64,000 nt of DNA, taken from contig NZ_BOOK01000029.1 in NCBI RefSeq assembly GCF_016863195.1, positions 124,001 to 188,000 on the forward strand. Direction: 5' to 3'. Of the stretch, positions 45,603-52,531 are shown piece after piece. Position 1 is the first letter of the stretch; each line of letters opens with the position of its first letter. The translations under genes and the position numbers were made by a program. The notes under the pieces were generated by a model. It was not told where the DNA came from. It did no database searches and worked only from the letters and a program-made list of their open reading frames with translations. The stretch comes from Paraplanobispora takensis (GTDB lineage: Bacteria > Actinomycetota > Actinomycetes > Streptosporangiales > Streptosporangiaceae).

Positions 45603-46739
45603 ATGACTCGTCGCTTTCTGCGGCGTGCGCTGGCCCTGTGCGCATCGGGGCTGCTCCTGGCGTCCCCCTTTCCGACGGCCGCCGCGCACGCAGATCCCGT
45701 CCGCCCACCGTCGGCGGAGGCCTGGCAGGCGCCTGCCACGGCGCGGCTGAGCAGCGACGGGTCGCTCTCCGACGTGGCCGGGATCTCGGCCACCAACGTG
45801 TGGGCGGTGGGTCAGCAGAGCGTCTGGGACGTCTGGCAGAGCCGCAGCGCCATCGCGCACTGGAACGGCAGCGCGTGGACCGAGGTGCCCATCCGCAACG
45901 ACCCCACCGGCGCCGCGCTGCTGCGCTCGGTCGCCGCGGCGTCGGCCGACGAGCTGTGGGCGGTGGGCGAGGGCCACGACGGCACGCCGTACCTCGCCAG
46001 GGGTGACGGATCGGCCTTCGACCGCGTCGCCGTCGGCCCCCTGCGGCTGAACGACTGGCTGGCCGGGGTGGCGGCCACCTCGGCCCGGACGGTCGTCGTG
46101 GGCAGCCGCGACCGGCAGCCCCTGATCGTCACCGGCACCGGGGGGAAGTGGAAGCTCACCCAGGTCGACGGCGACGGCACGCTGTACGGCGTGGCGCTGC
46201 CGTCCAAGAGCGACGGCTGGGCGGTGGGCGAGACCGGGGACAAGCCGCTGATCATGCGGTTGTCCGGCGGGCACTGGAAGCCCTTCCCCGTGCCCGACAT
46301 CCCGGGCGGATACCTGCGCGACGTGCACTTCAACGGAGCCAAGCGGGCTCTGGCCGTCGGCGGGATCTACCGCTCCTCGGGCGAGATCGACCCGCTGCTG
46401 CTGTCCTGGAACGGCAAGAAGTGGTCCCGGGTGTCCGTGCCCGGGGGCGACGTGCGCCTGTACGGAGTGACCGGCGACCGCAAGAGCCGCTTCTGGGTCT
46501 CGGGAGCCGATCCGGCGCGGCCGGCGGAGGCGTTCCTGCTGCGCTACGACGGTCACGCGGTCAAGGTCCTGCGCGGGGCCGCGCCCGCGACGCCCCGGAC
46601 GATCAGGCTCCAGTCGGCCACCTACCTGCCCGGCACGGGCACGGTGTGGACCGTCGGCCACGTGGTGGACGACGACGGCCGCTTCACCGACGTGATCGAG
46701 CGCTTCGGCACGGGCGCACCCGAGCGCGTCAAGTCGTAG
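45603..46739 (+). CDS. Secreted beta-propeller-like protein
   Basis: A 378-residue exported protein. A signal peptide (RRFLRRALALCASGLLLASPF, cleavage near AAAHA) precedes five or more repeats of the form SATNVWAVG, ADELWAVG, KSDGWAVGE and GTVWTVGH, about 50 residues apart. These repeats build a beta-propeller such as seen in sialidase- or galactose-oxidase-like proteins. No catalytic residues stand out. GGAG is only one base from the ATG, so translation may depend on the upstream gene. Confidence 0.78.
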   Translation: MTRRFLRRALALCASGLLLASPFPTAAAHADPVRPPSAEAWQAPATARLSSDGSLSDVAGISATNVWAVGQQSVWDVWQSRSAIAHWNGSAWTEVPIRNDPTGAALLRSVAAASADELWAVGEGHDGTPYLARGDGSAFDRVAVGPLRLNDWLAGVAATSARTVVVGSRDRQPLIVTGTGGKWKLTQVDGDGTLYGVALPSKSDGWAVGETGDKPLIMRLSGGHWKPFPVPDIPGGYLRDVHFNGAKRALAVGGIYRSSGEIDPLLLSWNGKKWSRVSVPGGDVRLYGVTGDRKSRFWVSGADPARPAEAFLLRYDGHAVKVLRGAAPATPRTIRLQSATYLPGTGTVWTVGHVVDDDGRFTDVIERFGTGAPERVKS

Positions 46740-46764
46740 CGCCCGGCCGGACCGCGGCGGGCGC
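46739..46764. terminator. Hairpin between convergent genes
   Basis: GCGCCCG (46739-46745) pairs with CGGGCGC (46758-46764) around a 12-base loop, just after the propeller gene and before the end of the convergent membrane gene. Confidence 0.5.
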
Positions 46765-46765
46765 C

Positions 46766-47248
46766 TCAGACGACGGCGCCGTCGTCCCAGCCGGAGTCGT
46801 TGGGCGGGCCGTCGCCCATCCGCACGACCAGGGCCACGAAGCCGCCGATGAACGCGGCGACCGCGGTGAACAGCGCCCAGCCCTCCAGCTGCCAGCCCGC
46901 CGCCGCGGTCACCAGCAGATAGGCGGGGCCGCCGAACAGGGCCAGCCAGGCGATCTTGGTGGTGGCGTCGGTCTTGGGCAGGGGAGGGGGCGGCGGAGGC
47001 ACGTAGTGGCCCTCGTCGTCCTCGGCGCCCTCCCGCTCGGCCGCGACCTCGGCGTGGTCACCGGGCTCGTCGCCGTCGGGCAGCACCCGCCCGCTCTCCT
47101 CCGGCTGCCTGACCACGCGCCGGGAGGGTTCGGCCGGGAGGTTCTCGCTGTCCGGCCAGGGCTGGTCGCCCGGTTCGCGCTCGGCGGTGTCGTTGAAGGA
47201 CGCGACGATCTGCCGCCAGACCTCGTCCTCATCGCTTTGAGGTGTCAC
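46766..47248 (-). CDS. Hypothetical protein with two C-terminal membrane helices
   Basis: A 160-residue protein. Residues 1-85 are acidic, disordered and end in a Pro run (YVPPPPPPLPK); residues about 98-120 and 126-145 form two helices. The short C-terminus is acidic. No family is recognised with certainty. Start GTG at 47248 lacks a clear ribosome site, so it may be leaderless or coupled to an upstream transcript. The neighbouring alpha/beta hydrolase is on the same strand 66 bases upstream. Confidence 0.7.
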   Translation of the reverse strand: MTPQSDEDEVWRQIVASFNDTAEREPGDQPWPDSENLPAEPSRRVVRQPEESGRVLPDGDEPGDHAEVAAEREGAEDDEGHYVPPPPPPLPKTDATTKIAWLALFGGPAYLLVTAAAGWQLEGWALFTAVAAFIGGFVALVVRMGDGPPNDSGWDDGAVV

Positions 47249-47314
47249 TTAGCTGGGCCTGTCACTCATAGGCCGTCCACTTCCTCCCGAAGACCGCGCA
47301 TCCCCCACCCGCGA

Positions 47315-48079
47315 TCAGTCTCTTTGCAAGGGTACAGAGGCATTCGCGCGGACGAACTCCAGGCTCCCCGCGAAGATCTGATCGGCGTCGTTGTCGAGCG
47401 TCGCGACATGGTAGCTGTCGGCGAGCTCCAGCACGCGCAGATTTCCCCTGGTCAGCTTCTCACGAAGAATCCGGACACTGGTGGGTTTCACTACATGATC
47501 CTGCGGACTGTGGAAGACCAGCACCGGCTGGCTCAGTTCGTCCAGCCCGGCCTGGGTCAGCGCCCACAGCTGCGGCAGGCTCGCCGCGGCCCTGACCGGC
47601 GTGCGCGTGTAGCCGAGCTCGGTGGCCCCCTCCTTCTTGATGTCACCGGCCACCCCGGGGACCGAGGGGACGAAGAGCTTGAGCAGCGGCGCCAGCTTGA
47701 GCAGGGGCACGTCGTTGGCGATCGACGGGTTGACGACGACCACCCCCTTGACGCCCTCGCCGTGCACCTCGGCCAGCCGCAGGGCCATGCAACCGCCCAG
47801 GGACAGGCCCATCACGAAGACCTCGGCGCACCGGCCGCGCAGGTCCGCCAGGGCCTTGTCGAGCTCGGCGTACCAGTCCTCCCAGCGGGTGTGGTTCATC
47901 TCCTGCCAGGTCGTCCCGTGACCGGGCAGTCGGGGCAGCGCCACGGTCAGGCCCGCCTCGGCCAGGTATTCCCCCCAGGGGCGCAACGATTGCGGAGACC
48001 CGGTGAATCCGTGGCAGAGCAGAACGCCGACCTGGCCGCCCGAGTGGTGGTACGGCTCCGCGCCAGGCATCACAGGCAT
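47315..48079 (-). CDS. Alpha/beta hydrolase, carboxylesterase/monoacylglycerol lipase-like
   Basis: A 254-residue serine hydrolase. Oxyanion region VLLCHGFTGSP, nucleophile S93 in GLSLGG, acid Asp in HSPQDHVVKP and His in DSYHVATLDND form the triad. The length and triad spacing match the Est30-type carboxylesterases. GAGGAG lies 6 bases before the ATG at 48079. It is divergent from the acyltransferase gene, so a joint lipid role is possible (inference). Confidence 0.9.
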   Translation of the reverse strand: MPVMPGAEPYHHSGGQVGVLLCHGFTGSPQSLRPWGEYLAEAGLTVALPRLPGHGTTWQEMNHTRWEDWYAELDKALADLRGRCAEVFVMGLSLGGCMALRLAEVHGEGVKGVVVVNPSIANDVPLLKLAPLLKLFVPSVPGVAGDIKKEGATELGYTRTPVRAAASLPQLWALTQAGLDELSQPVLVFHSPQDHVVKPTSVRILREKLTRGNLRVLELADSYHVATLDNDADQIFAGSLEFVRANASVPLQRD

Positions 48080-48229
48080 GGGTGGCTCCTCGTCAGGTTC
48101 GCCCGATCGTCGCATGCTTGGGGCATGTTTTGCGAGGGGGTGATTTGGGTTGTTTGGCGGTGTAGGTGACAGAGGCCGAAGATGGGAAGATAACTCCAGG
48201 TCGCTGCCGGACAATCGAAGGAGCCCCGA

Positions 48230-48934
48230 GTGTTCTACTGGGTGGTGAAGGCCATCCTCTGGCCCTTCCTCCATCTGATCTTCCGCCCATGGGTGGAAGG
48301 GGTGGAGAACGTGCCGAAGGAGGGGCCGGTGATCCTGGCCGGCAACCACCTGTCGTTCGCCGACCACTTCTTCGGGGCCCTGTTCCTGCCGCGCAAGGTG
48401 ATCTCCCTCGGCAAGGCCGAGTACTTCACCGGCAAGGGCGTCAAGGGGATGATCAGCAGAGCGTTCTTCAGCGGCGTCGGCACCGTGCCGATCGACCGCT
48501 CCGGCGGCAAGGCCAGCGAGGCGGCGCTCCGCACGGGCCTGCGCATCCTGGGCGAGGGGCAGGTGCTCGGCATCTATCCCGAGGGCACCCGATCCCACGA
48601 CGGCCGCCTCTACAAGGGCAAGACCGGGGTGGCCCGGCTGGCGCTGGAGTCCCGCGTGCCGGTGATCCCGTGGGCCATGGTCAACACCTTCGAGATGATG
48701 CCCCCCGGCCGCCCCCTCCCCAAGCTGGGCATCCGCCCCGGCGTGAAGTTCGGCAAGCCGCTGGACTTCTCGCGCTACTACGGCATGGAGGAGGACCGCC
48801 TGGTCCTGCGCGCCGTCACCGACGAGATCATGTACGCGCTGATGGAGCTGTCCGGTCAGGAGTACGTCGACAAGTACGCCGCGAGCGCCAAGGCCGAGGC
48901 CACACGCCTGGCCGAACGGGGCGCCAAGGACTGA
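48230..48934 (+). CDS. plsC: 1-acyl-glycerol-3-phosphate acyltransferase (PlsC family)
   Basis: Transfers an acyl chain to lysophosphatidate or a related lipid at the membrane. The 234-residue protein has a N-terminal helix, the catalytic H40-x4-D45 in AGNHLSFADHF, and the acceptor-binding YPEGTRSHDGRLYKG. It is the counterpart of Rv2182c, near the pimB and fadD15 genes. GGAG lies 6 bases before the GTG. Function as AGPAT is family-based. Confidence 0.9.
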   Translation: MFYWVVKAILWPFLHLIFRPWVEGVENVPKEGPVILAGNHLSFADHFFGALFLPRKVISLGKAEYFTGKGVKGMISRAFFSGVGTVPIDRSGGKASEAALRTGLRILGEGQVLGIYPEGTRSHDGRLYKGKTGVARLALESRVPVIPWAMVNTFEMMPPGRPLPKLGIRPGVKFGKPLDFSRYYGMEEDRLVLRAVTDEIMYALMELSGQEYVDKYAASAKAEATRLAERGAKD

Positions 48935-48981
48935 GCGGCCGGGCGCCCGGCCGAACAGGACGTCACGACTGGACCGCCGGG

Positions 48982-49002
48982 CGCGGGCGATCGGCGCCCG
49001 CG
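48982..49002 (+). terminator. Hairpin after plsC
   Basis: CGCGGGCG pairs with CGCCCGCG around ATCGG. A self-complementary 18-base run (48936-48953) lies just after the stop codon as well. No T run follows, so termination is likely but not certain. Confidence 0.5.
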
Positions 49003-49043
49003 CGGGCGGCGCGGCCGGCCCCCGCCTTTGCTGCTGGCTAAAG

Positions 49044-49061
49044 ATGCCTTAAAAGTGGCAT
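49044..49061. promoter_or_regulatory. A/T-rich promoter region with inverted repeat ATGCC-N8-GGCAT
   Basis: In the A/T-rich upstream zone of the metalloprotease gene, ATGCC (49044-49048) and GGCAT (49057-49061) form an inverted repeat. Its role is unknown. Confidence 0.35.
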
Positions 49062-49137
49062 AAGACGGTTTTTTGCACTTTTACCTCCTTTGCGGTGCGG
49101 GTGTCGCCTTTGCATGCCCCCGAGGAGAGTTCCCTCC

Positions 49138-50553
49138 ATGAAGCGCCGCACGTCCGCCTGGATCCCGCCCGTGATCGTCGCCCTGGCCGCGGTGTCGCCG
49201 GCCGTACTGCCCGCACCCGCGCAGGCGGCGCAGGCCGCGCCGGAGGTCCGCGACGCCGCCGTGGTCCTGGTCGACTTCCAGGACAAGGGCCACCCCGACA
49301 AGGCGGCCGCCACGGCCAAGGCGAAAGAGATCTTCTTCGGGTCCGGGACCTCGGTGGCCACCTACTTCGAGAAGGCCTCGCAGGGCCGGGTCACCTTCTC
49401 CGGCCAGGTGTTCGGCCCCTGGAAACTCGCCATGCCGGCCGGCTGTGACACCGCCCTGATGCGCACCAAGGTCGAGGAGCAGATGAAGGCCCGCGGCGTC
49501 GACCGCGCCGCGTTCGAGCACGTCTCCATCATCATGCCCTCCGGCGGCTGCGGCTGGGCGGGCCTGGCCACCGTGGGCGGCGCGACGAGCTGGATGCCCG
49601 ACGGCTACAGCGCCGCCGGCACCATCCACGAGATCGGTCACAACCTCGGTCTCGGCCACGAGGGCACCTCGGCGTGCACCGAGGGCACGCTGTCGGACTG
49701 CGCGTCGGCCGGATATCGCGGCAAGAGCTCGGTGATGGGCGGCGGCGGGCCCGGCGTCGGCCTGTCCGCCCCCGCGCTGGTCAAGCTGAAGTGGCACACC
49801 GGCGCCGAGCGGATCGTCCCCACCGCCTCCGGCACCCACACGCTGGCGCCGCTCTACGCCTCCGGCCGGCGCTTCCTGGACCTCCCGTTGCAGGGCGGCA
49901 CGGACCGGCTGGTGGCGGAGTACCGCAAGCGGGGCCACGGGCCGGACGCCGACGTCGCCGAGGGCGTCATCGTCTACCTCGTGCCCAAGGGGGACTACCA
50001 CAAGGCGATCCAGATCGACACCACGCCCGCCACCACGGCCAAGGGCAGCACGCCCCTGGCCGTGGGCAGGAGCGTCAAGGGCCGGGGCGTCACGCTGACG
50101 GTGCTGTCGCAGTCGGCGGCCGGCGCGCGGGTCTCGCTCGTCCTGCCGGGCGGCGCCCCGGCGCCGACCCCGACCGCCAAGCCGTCCGCGACTCCGACCA
50201 CTAAGCCGTCCACTCCGACCCCGACCCCGACCCCGACCGCCAAGCCGTCCGCGACCGCGACCCCGTCCACCCCCGCCCCCGGCGGGTTGTCGGTGATCAG
50301 CGCGGGAGTCGGGGTCAAGCCGCGCACCGCCGCCCGCGGGCAGAAGGTCACCGTGACCGCGGTCTGCTCCGGCAGCAAGGTCGCCAAGGTCGTCTCGACC
50401 GCGTTCGCCGCCCGCCAGAACGTCCCGGACGTCCCGGCCGTCGCCTGGTATCCGGCGATCACCGTCTCCGCCGGAGCCCGGGCCGGCGAGCACAACGTCT
50501 ACGTCTTCTGCGCCGACGGTTCGGTGGCCCGGACTCCCGTCACGGTCGGCTGA
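49138..50553 (+). CDS. Secreted zinc metalloprotease (metzincin-like)
   Basis: A 471-residue exported protein. The signal peptide ends near PAPAQA. The catalytic motif is HEIGHNLGLGH (H164, E165, H168, H174), the metzincin HExxHxxGxxH form, followed by a Met-turn candidate SSVMGGG about 30 residues later. A Pro/Thr-rich linker (repeats of PTPT and KPSAT) leads to a C-terminal beta domain with VTAVCSGS. Family could be gametolysin (M11)-like; substrate unknown. ATG 49138 follows GAGGAGAG at a longer spacing. Confidence 0.85.
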   Translation: MKRRTSAWIPPVIVALAAVSPAVLPAPAQAAQAAPEVRDAAVVLVDFQDKGHPDKAAATAKAKEIFFGSGTSVATYFEKASQGRVTFSGQVFGPWKLAMPAGCDTALMRTKVEEQMKARGVDRAAFEHVSIIMPSGGCGWAGLATVGGATSWMPDGYSAAGTIHEIGHNLGLGHEGTSACTEGTLSDCASAGYRGKSSVMGGGGPGVGLSAPALVKLKWHTGAERIVPTASGTHTLAPLYASGRRFLDLPLQGGTDRLVAEYRKRGHGPDADVAEGVIVYLVPKGDYHKAIQIDTTPATTAKGSTPLAVGRSVKGRGVTLTVLSQSAAGARVSLVLPGGAPAPTPTAKPSATPTTKPSTPTPTPTPTAKPSATATPSTPAPGGLSVISAGVGVKPRTAARGQKVTVTAVCSGSKVAKVVSTAFAARQNVPDVPAVAWYPAITVSAGARAGEHNVYVFCADGSVARTPVTVG

Positions 50554-50602
50554 CCTCCCGCCGGGCGCCGCCGCGTGCCCGGTCCCCACACTCTCCGCCC
50601 CC

Positions 50603-50634
50603 CGGCGGGCCCTTTCACGGAAGAGGGCCCGCCG
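50603..50634. terminator. Terminator shared by the metalloprotease and marR genes
   Basis: CGGCGGGCCC (50603-50612) and GGGCCCGCCG (50625-50634) form a 10-base-pair stem with a T-rich loop. The stem overlaps the last codons of the convergent marR gene. Confidence 0.65.
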
Positions 50635-51088
50635 AGGCGCGCGTCGCCGCCTCCACCTTGCTCATGACGCGGGTCATCATCTCCAGCTCGTCGGGGGTCA
50701 GCAGGTCGATCAGCACCTCGCGGACGACGGCGACGTGGCCCGGGGCGGTGCGGCGCAGGCACTCCACGCCCCGGTCGGTGAGCACGGCCAGGACGCCGCG
50801 GTCGTCGGAGGGACAGGTGGCCCGCTCGACCAGCCCCCGCTTCTCCAGCTGGCCGATCTGGTAGGTCAGCCCGCTCTTGGAGACCACGACCCCGCGGGCG
50901 AGCTCGGTCATCCGCAGCCGCCGGTCGGGGGCGTCGGAGAGGCGGGCGAGGATCTCGTACTGGGCGTGGGTCAGGCCCGACTCGGCCTTCAGCTGTTCTT
51001 CGACGCGTCGTTCCAGCAGATGGGACGCGGACAGATAGGCCCGCCAGGCGGCCATCTCACGCGCGTCCAGCCATCGTGCTCCTGTCAT
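50615..51088 (-). CDS. MarR-family transcriptional regulator
   Basis: A 157-residue winged-helix regulator. The recognition-helix region reads LARGVVVSKSGLTYQIGQLEKRGLV, and the wing has DDRGVLAVLTDRG. Dimerisation helices flank it. No Cys-rich redox motif stands out except one Cys in the wing (RATCPSDD) and one in the C-terminal helix (VECLRR). Divergent from doxX; two matching operators lie between them, so it very likely represses its own and the doxX promoter. Confidence 0.92.
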   Translation of the reverse strand: MTGARWLDAREMAAWRAYLSASHLLERRVEEQLKAESGLTHAQYEILARLSDAPDRRLRMTELARGVVVSKSGLTYQIGQLEKRGLVERATCPSDDRGVLAVLTDRGVECLRRTAPGHVAVVREVLIDLLTPDELEMMTRVMSKVEAATRASAGPLP

Positions 51089-51106
51089 TCGCTCAGTCTA
51101 CTGGTT

Positions 51107-51120
51107 GTTTGAATTTGAAC
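51107..51120. promoter_or_regulatory. MarR operator 1
   Basis: GTTTGAATTTGAAC lies 19 bases before the marR start. Its complement, GTTCAAATTCAAAC, matches operator 2 at 13 of 14 positions. Confidence 0.65.
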
Positions 51121-51140
51121 TATCTGGCATGGTGGAGGTT

Positions 51141-51154
51141 GTTCAAATTCGAAC
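51141..51154. promoter_or_regulatory. MarR operator 2
   Basis: GTTCAAATTCGAAC lies 13 bases before the doxX ATG, overlapping the expected promoter or leader. Centres of the two sites are 34 bases apart. The inner AAATTC keeps a near-palindrome typical of MarR binding. Confidence 0.65.
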
Positions 51155-51167
51155 CACTGGAGGCGTG

Positions 51168-51590
51168 ATGCTGGACCAGGCGCGATCCATCGCCCTGCTG
51201 CTGGGCCGTATCGCCATCGGCGTGATCTTCTTCGTGCACGGCTTGACCAAGTTCACCGGCGGGCTGTCGGGGACGACGGCCTTCTTCGAGCAGATCGGCG
51301 TCCCGCTGGCGGGTGTGGCGGCGCCCGCGGTGGCGGTCGTCGAGGTCGCCGGGGGTGTGGCCCTCATCCTGGGCGCCGCCCTGCCGATCGCCGGCACCCT
51401 GCTCGCCCTCGACATGCTCGGGGCGATCCTGTTCGTCCACGGGGCCAACGGGTTCATGGCGGACAAGGGCGGCTACGAGTTCGTCCTCGCCCTGGCCGCG
51501 GCGAGCCTGATGATCGCCTTCAGCGGCGGGGGCGCCCTGTCCGTCGACGGGCTCCTGCGGCGCCGCCGTACCGCCGTCCCCGTGGGCTGA
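51168..51590 (+). CDS. DoxX-family membrane protein
   Basis: A 140-residue protein with four helices, beginning LLGRIAIGVIFFVHGLTKF, which is the DoxX signature region. Related proteins take part in thiosulfate/quinone or thiol stress responses in other bacteria. GGAGG lies 4 bases before the ATG. The MarR regulator next door controls it, a known regulator-DoxX pair pattern. A good terminator follows. Confidence 0.9.
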   Translation: MLDQARSIALLLGRIAIGVIFFVHGLTKFTGGLSGTTAFFEQIGVPLAGVAAPAVAVVEVAGGVALILGAALPIAGTLLALDMLGAILFVHGANGFMADKGGYEFVLALAAASLMIAFSGGGALSVDGLLRRRRTAVPVG

Positions 51591-51616
51591 GCGGCCGGTC
51601 GTGACATCGACGGCGG

Positions 51617-51641
51617 CACCGGCGCCTCGCGGGCGCCGGTG
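51617..51641. terminator. Terminator between doxX and mmuM
   Basis: CACCGGCGCC (51617-51626) and GGCGCCGGTG (51632-51641) form a perfect 10-base-pair stem with a TCGCG loop, between convergent genes. Confidence 0.75.
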
Positions 51642-51653
51642 TCACAGTCGGTG

Positions 51654-52517
51654 TCACAGCCGGTCGGCGTGCGCGCGGATCTGCCGGATGTGCTCCGGGG
51701 TGGTACGGCAGCAGCCGCCGACGAAGGCCGCGCCGGCGGTGTGCCACTCGGCCGCGGCGGCGCCGAACTCGACCGGGTCGGCCAGGCCGGTCCAGCGGCG
51801 TCGCCCGGCGTCCCAGGTCTCGCCCGAGTTGGGGTAGACCATGACGGGCTTGCCCTTGACCCGCTCGATCAGGCTGGAGACGTGGCGCGGCGCGGTGCAG
51901 TTGATCCCGACCGCGAGGATCCGCTGGTCGCCGGCGAACAGTGCGGCGACCTCCTCCATCGGGGTGCCGTCGCTGATGCGCTCGCCGTCGCGGCAGGAGA
52001 AGCTGATCCAGGCCCGCACCCCCGGAGTCCGGCCGAGCAGGCGCTTGAGCGCGCGGGCCTCGACGATGGAGGGGATGGTCTCGCAGGCCAGGAAGTCGGC
52101 CCCGGCGGAGGCCAGGATCTCCCAGCGGTCGCGGTGCCAGGCGAACAGGCCGTCCTCGTCGAGGTCGTAGTCGCCGGTGTACTCGGCGCCGTTGGCGAGG
52201 TAGGCACCGTACGGCCCGACGCTGGCGGCCACCGCGCCCTCCCCGTGGGCGTCCCTGGCCTCGGTGGCCAGGCGCACCGACAGCTGGATGAGGTCCTCCG
52301 CCTCGGCGACGCTCAGCCCGCGGCGCAGGAACGCCGGGATGCTCGCCTGGTAACTCGCTGTGGTCGCCACCTGCGCTCCGGCGGCGAAGTAGTCGAGGTG
52401 CGCCTGGCGGATCACCGAGGGGTTCTCCAGCAGGAGTTTCGCCGACCAGAGTTCGTCGCGCAGGTCCGCGCCGAGCGCCTCCAGATGGGTCGCCAGCCCA
52501 CCGTCGAGAATCACCAT
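51654..52517 (-). CDS. mmuM: Homocysteine S-methyltransferase (MmuM-like)
   Basis: Makes methionine from homocysteine and S-methylmethionine. The 287-residue protein has the TIM-barrel start VILDGGLATHLEALG, zinc ligands in GINCTAP and GGCCRTTP (two adjacent Cys), and YPNSGETWD. The downstream gene order suggests an operon with the arylsulfatase, whose stop lies 14 bases upstream: sulfate release and methionine synthesis could both serve sulfur supply (inference). Start ATG at 52517. Confidence 0.92.
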   Translation of the reverse strand: MVILDGGLATHLEALGADLRDELWSAKLLLENPSVIRQAHLDYFAAGAQVATTASYQASIPAFLRRGLSVAEAEDLIQLSVRLATEARDAHGEGAVAASVGPYGAYLANGAEYTGDYDLDEDGLFAWHRDRWEILASAGADFLACETIPSIVEARALKRLLGRTPGVRAWISFSCRDGERISDGTPMEEVAALFAGDQRILAVGINCTAPRHVSSLIERVKGKPVMVYPNSGETWDAGRRRWTGLADPVEFGAAAAEWHTAGAAFVGGCCRTTPEHIRQIRAHADRL

Positions 52518-52531
52518 TCCGCCACTCTACG

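Noticed and set aside
48936-48953. Perfect 18-base self-complementary run after plsC
   Set aside because: It has no loop or T run. A hairpin at 48982-49002 is a better terminator candidate.
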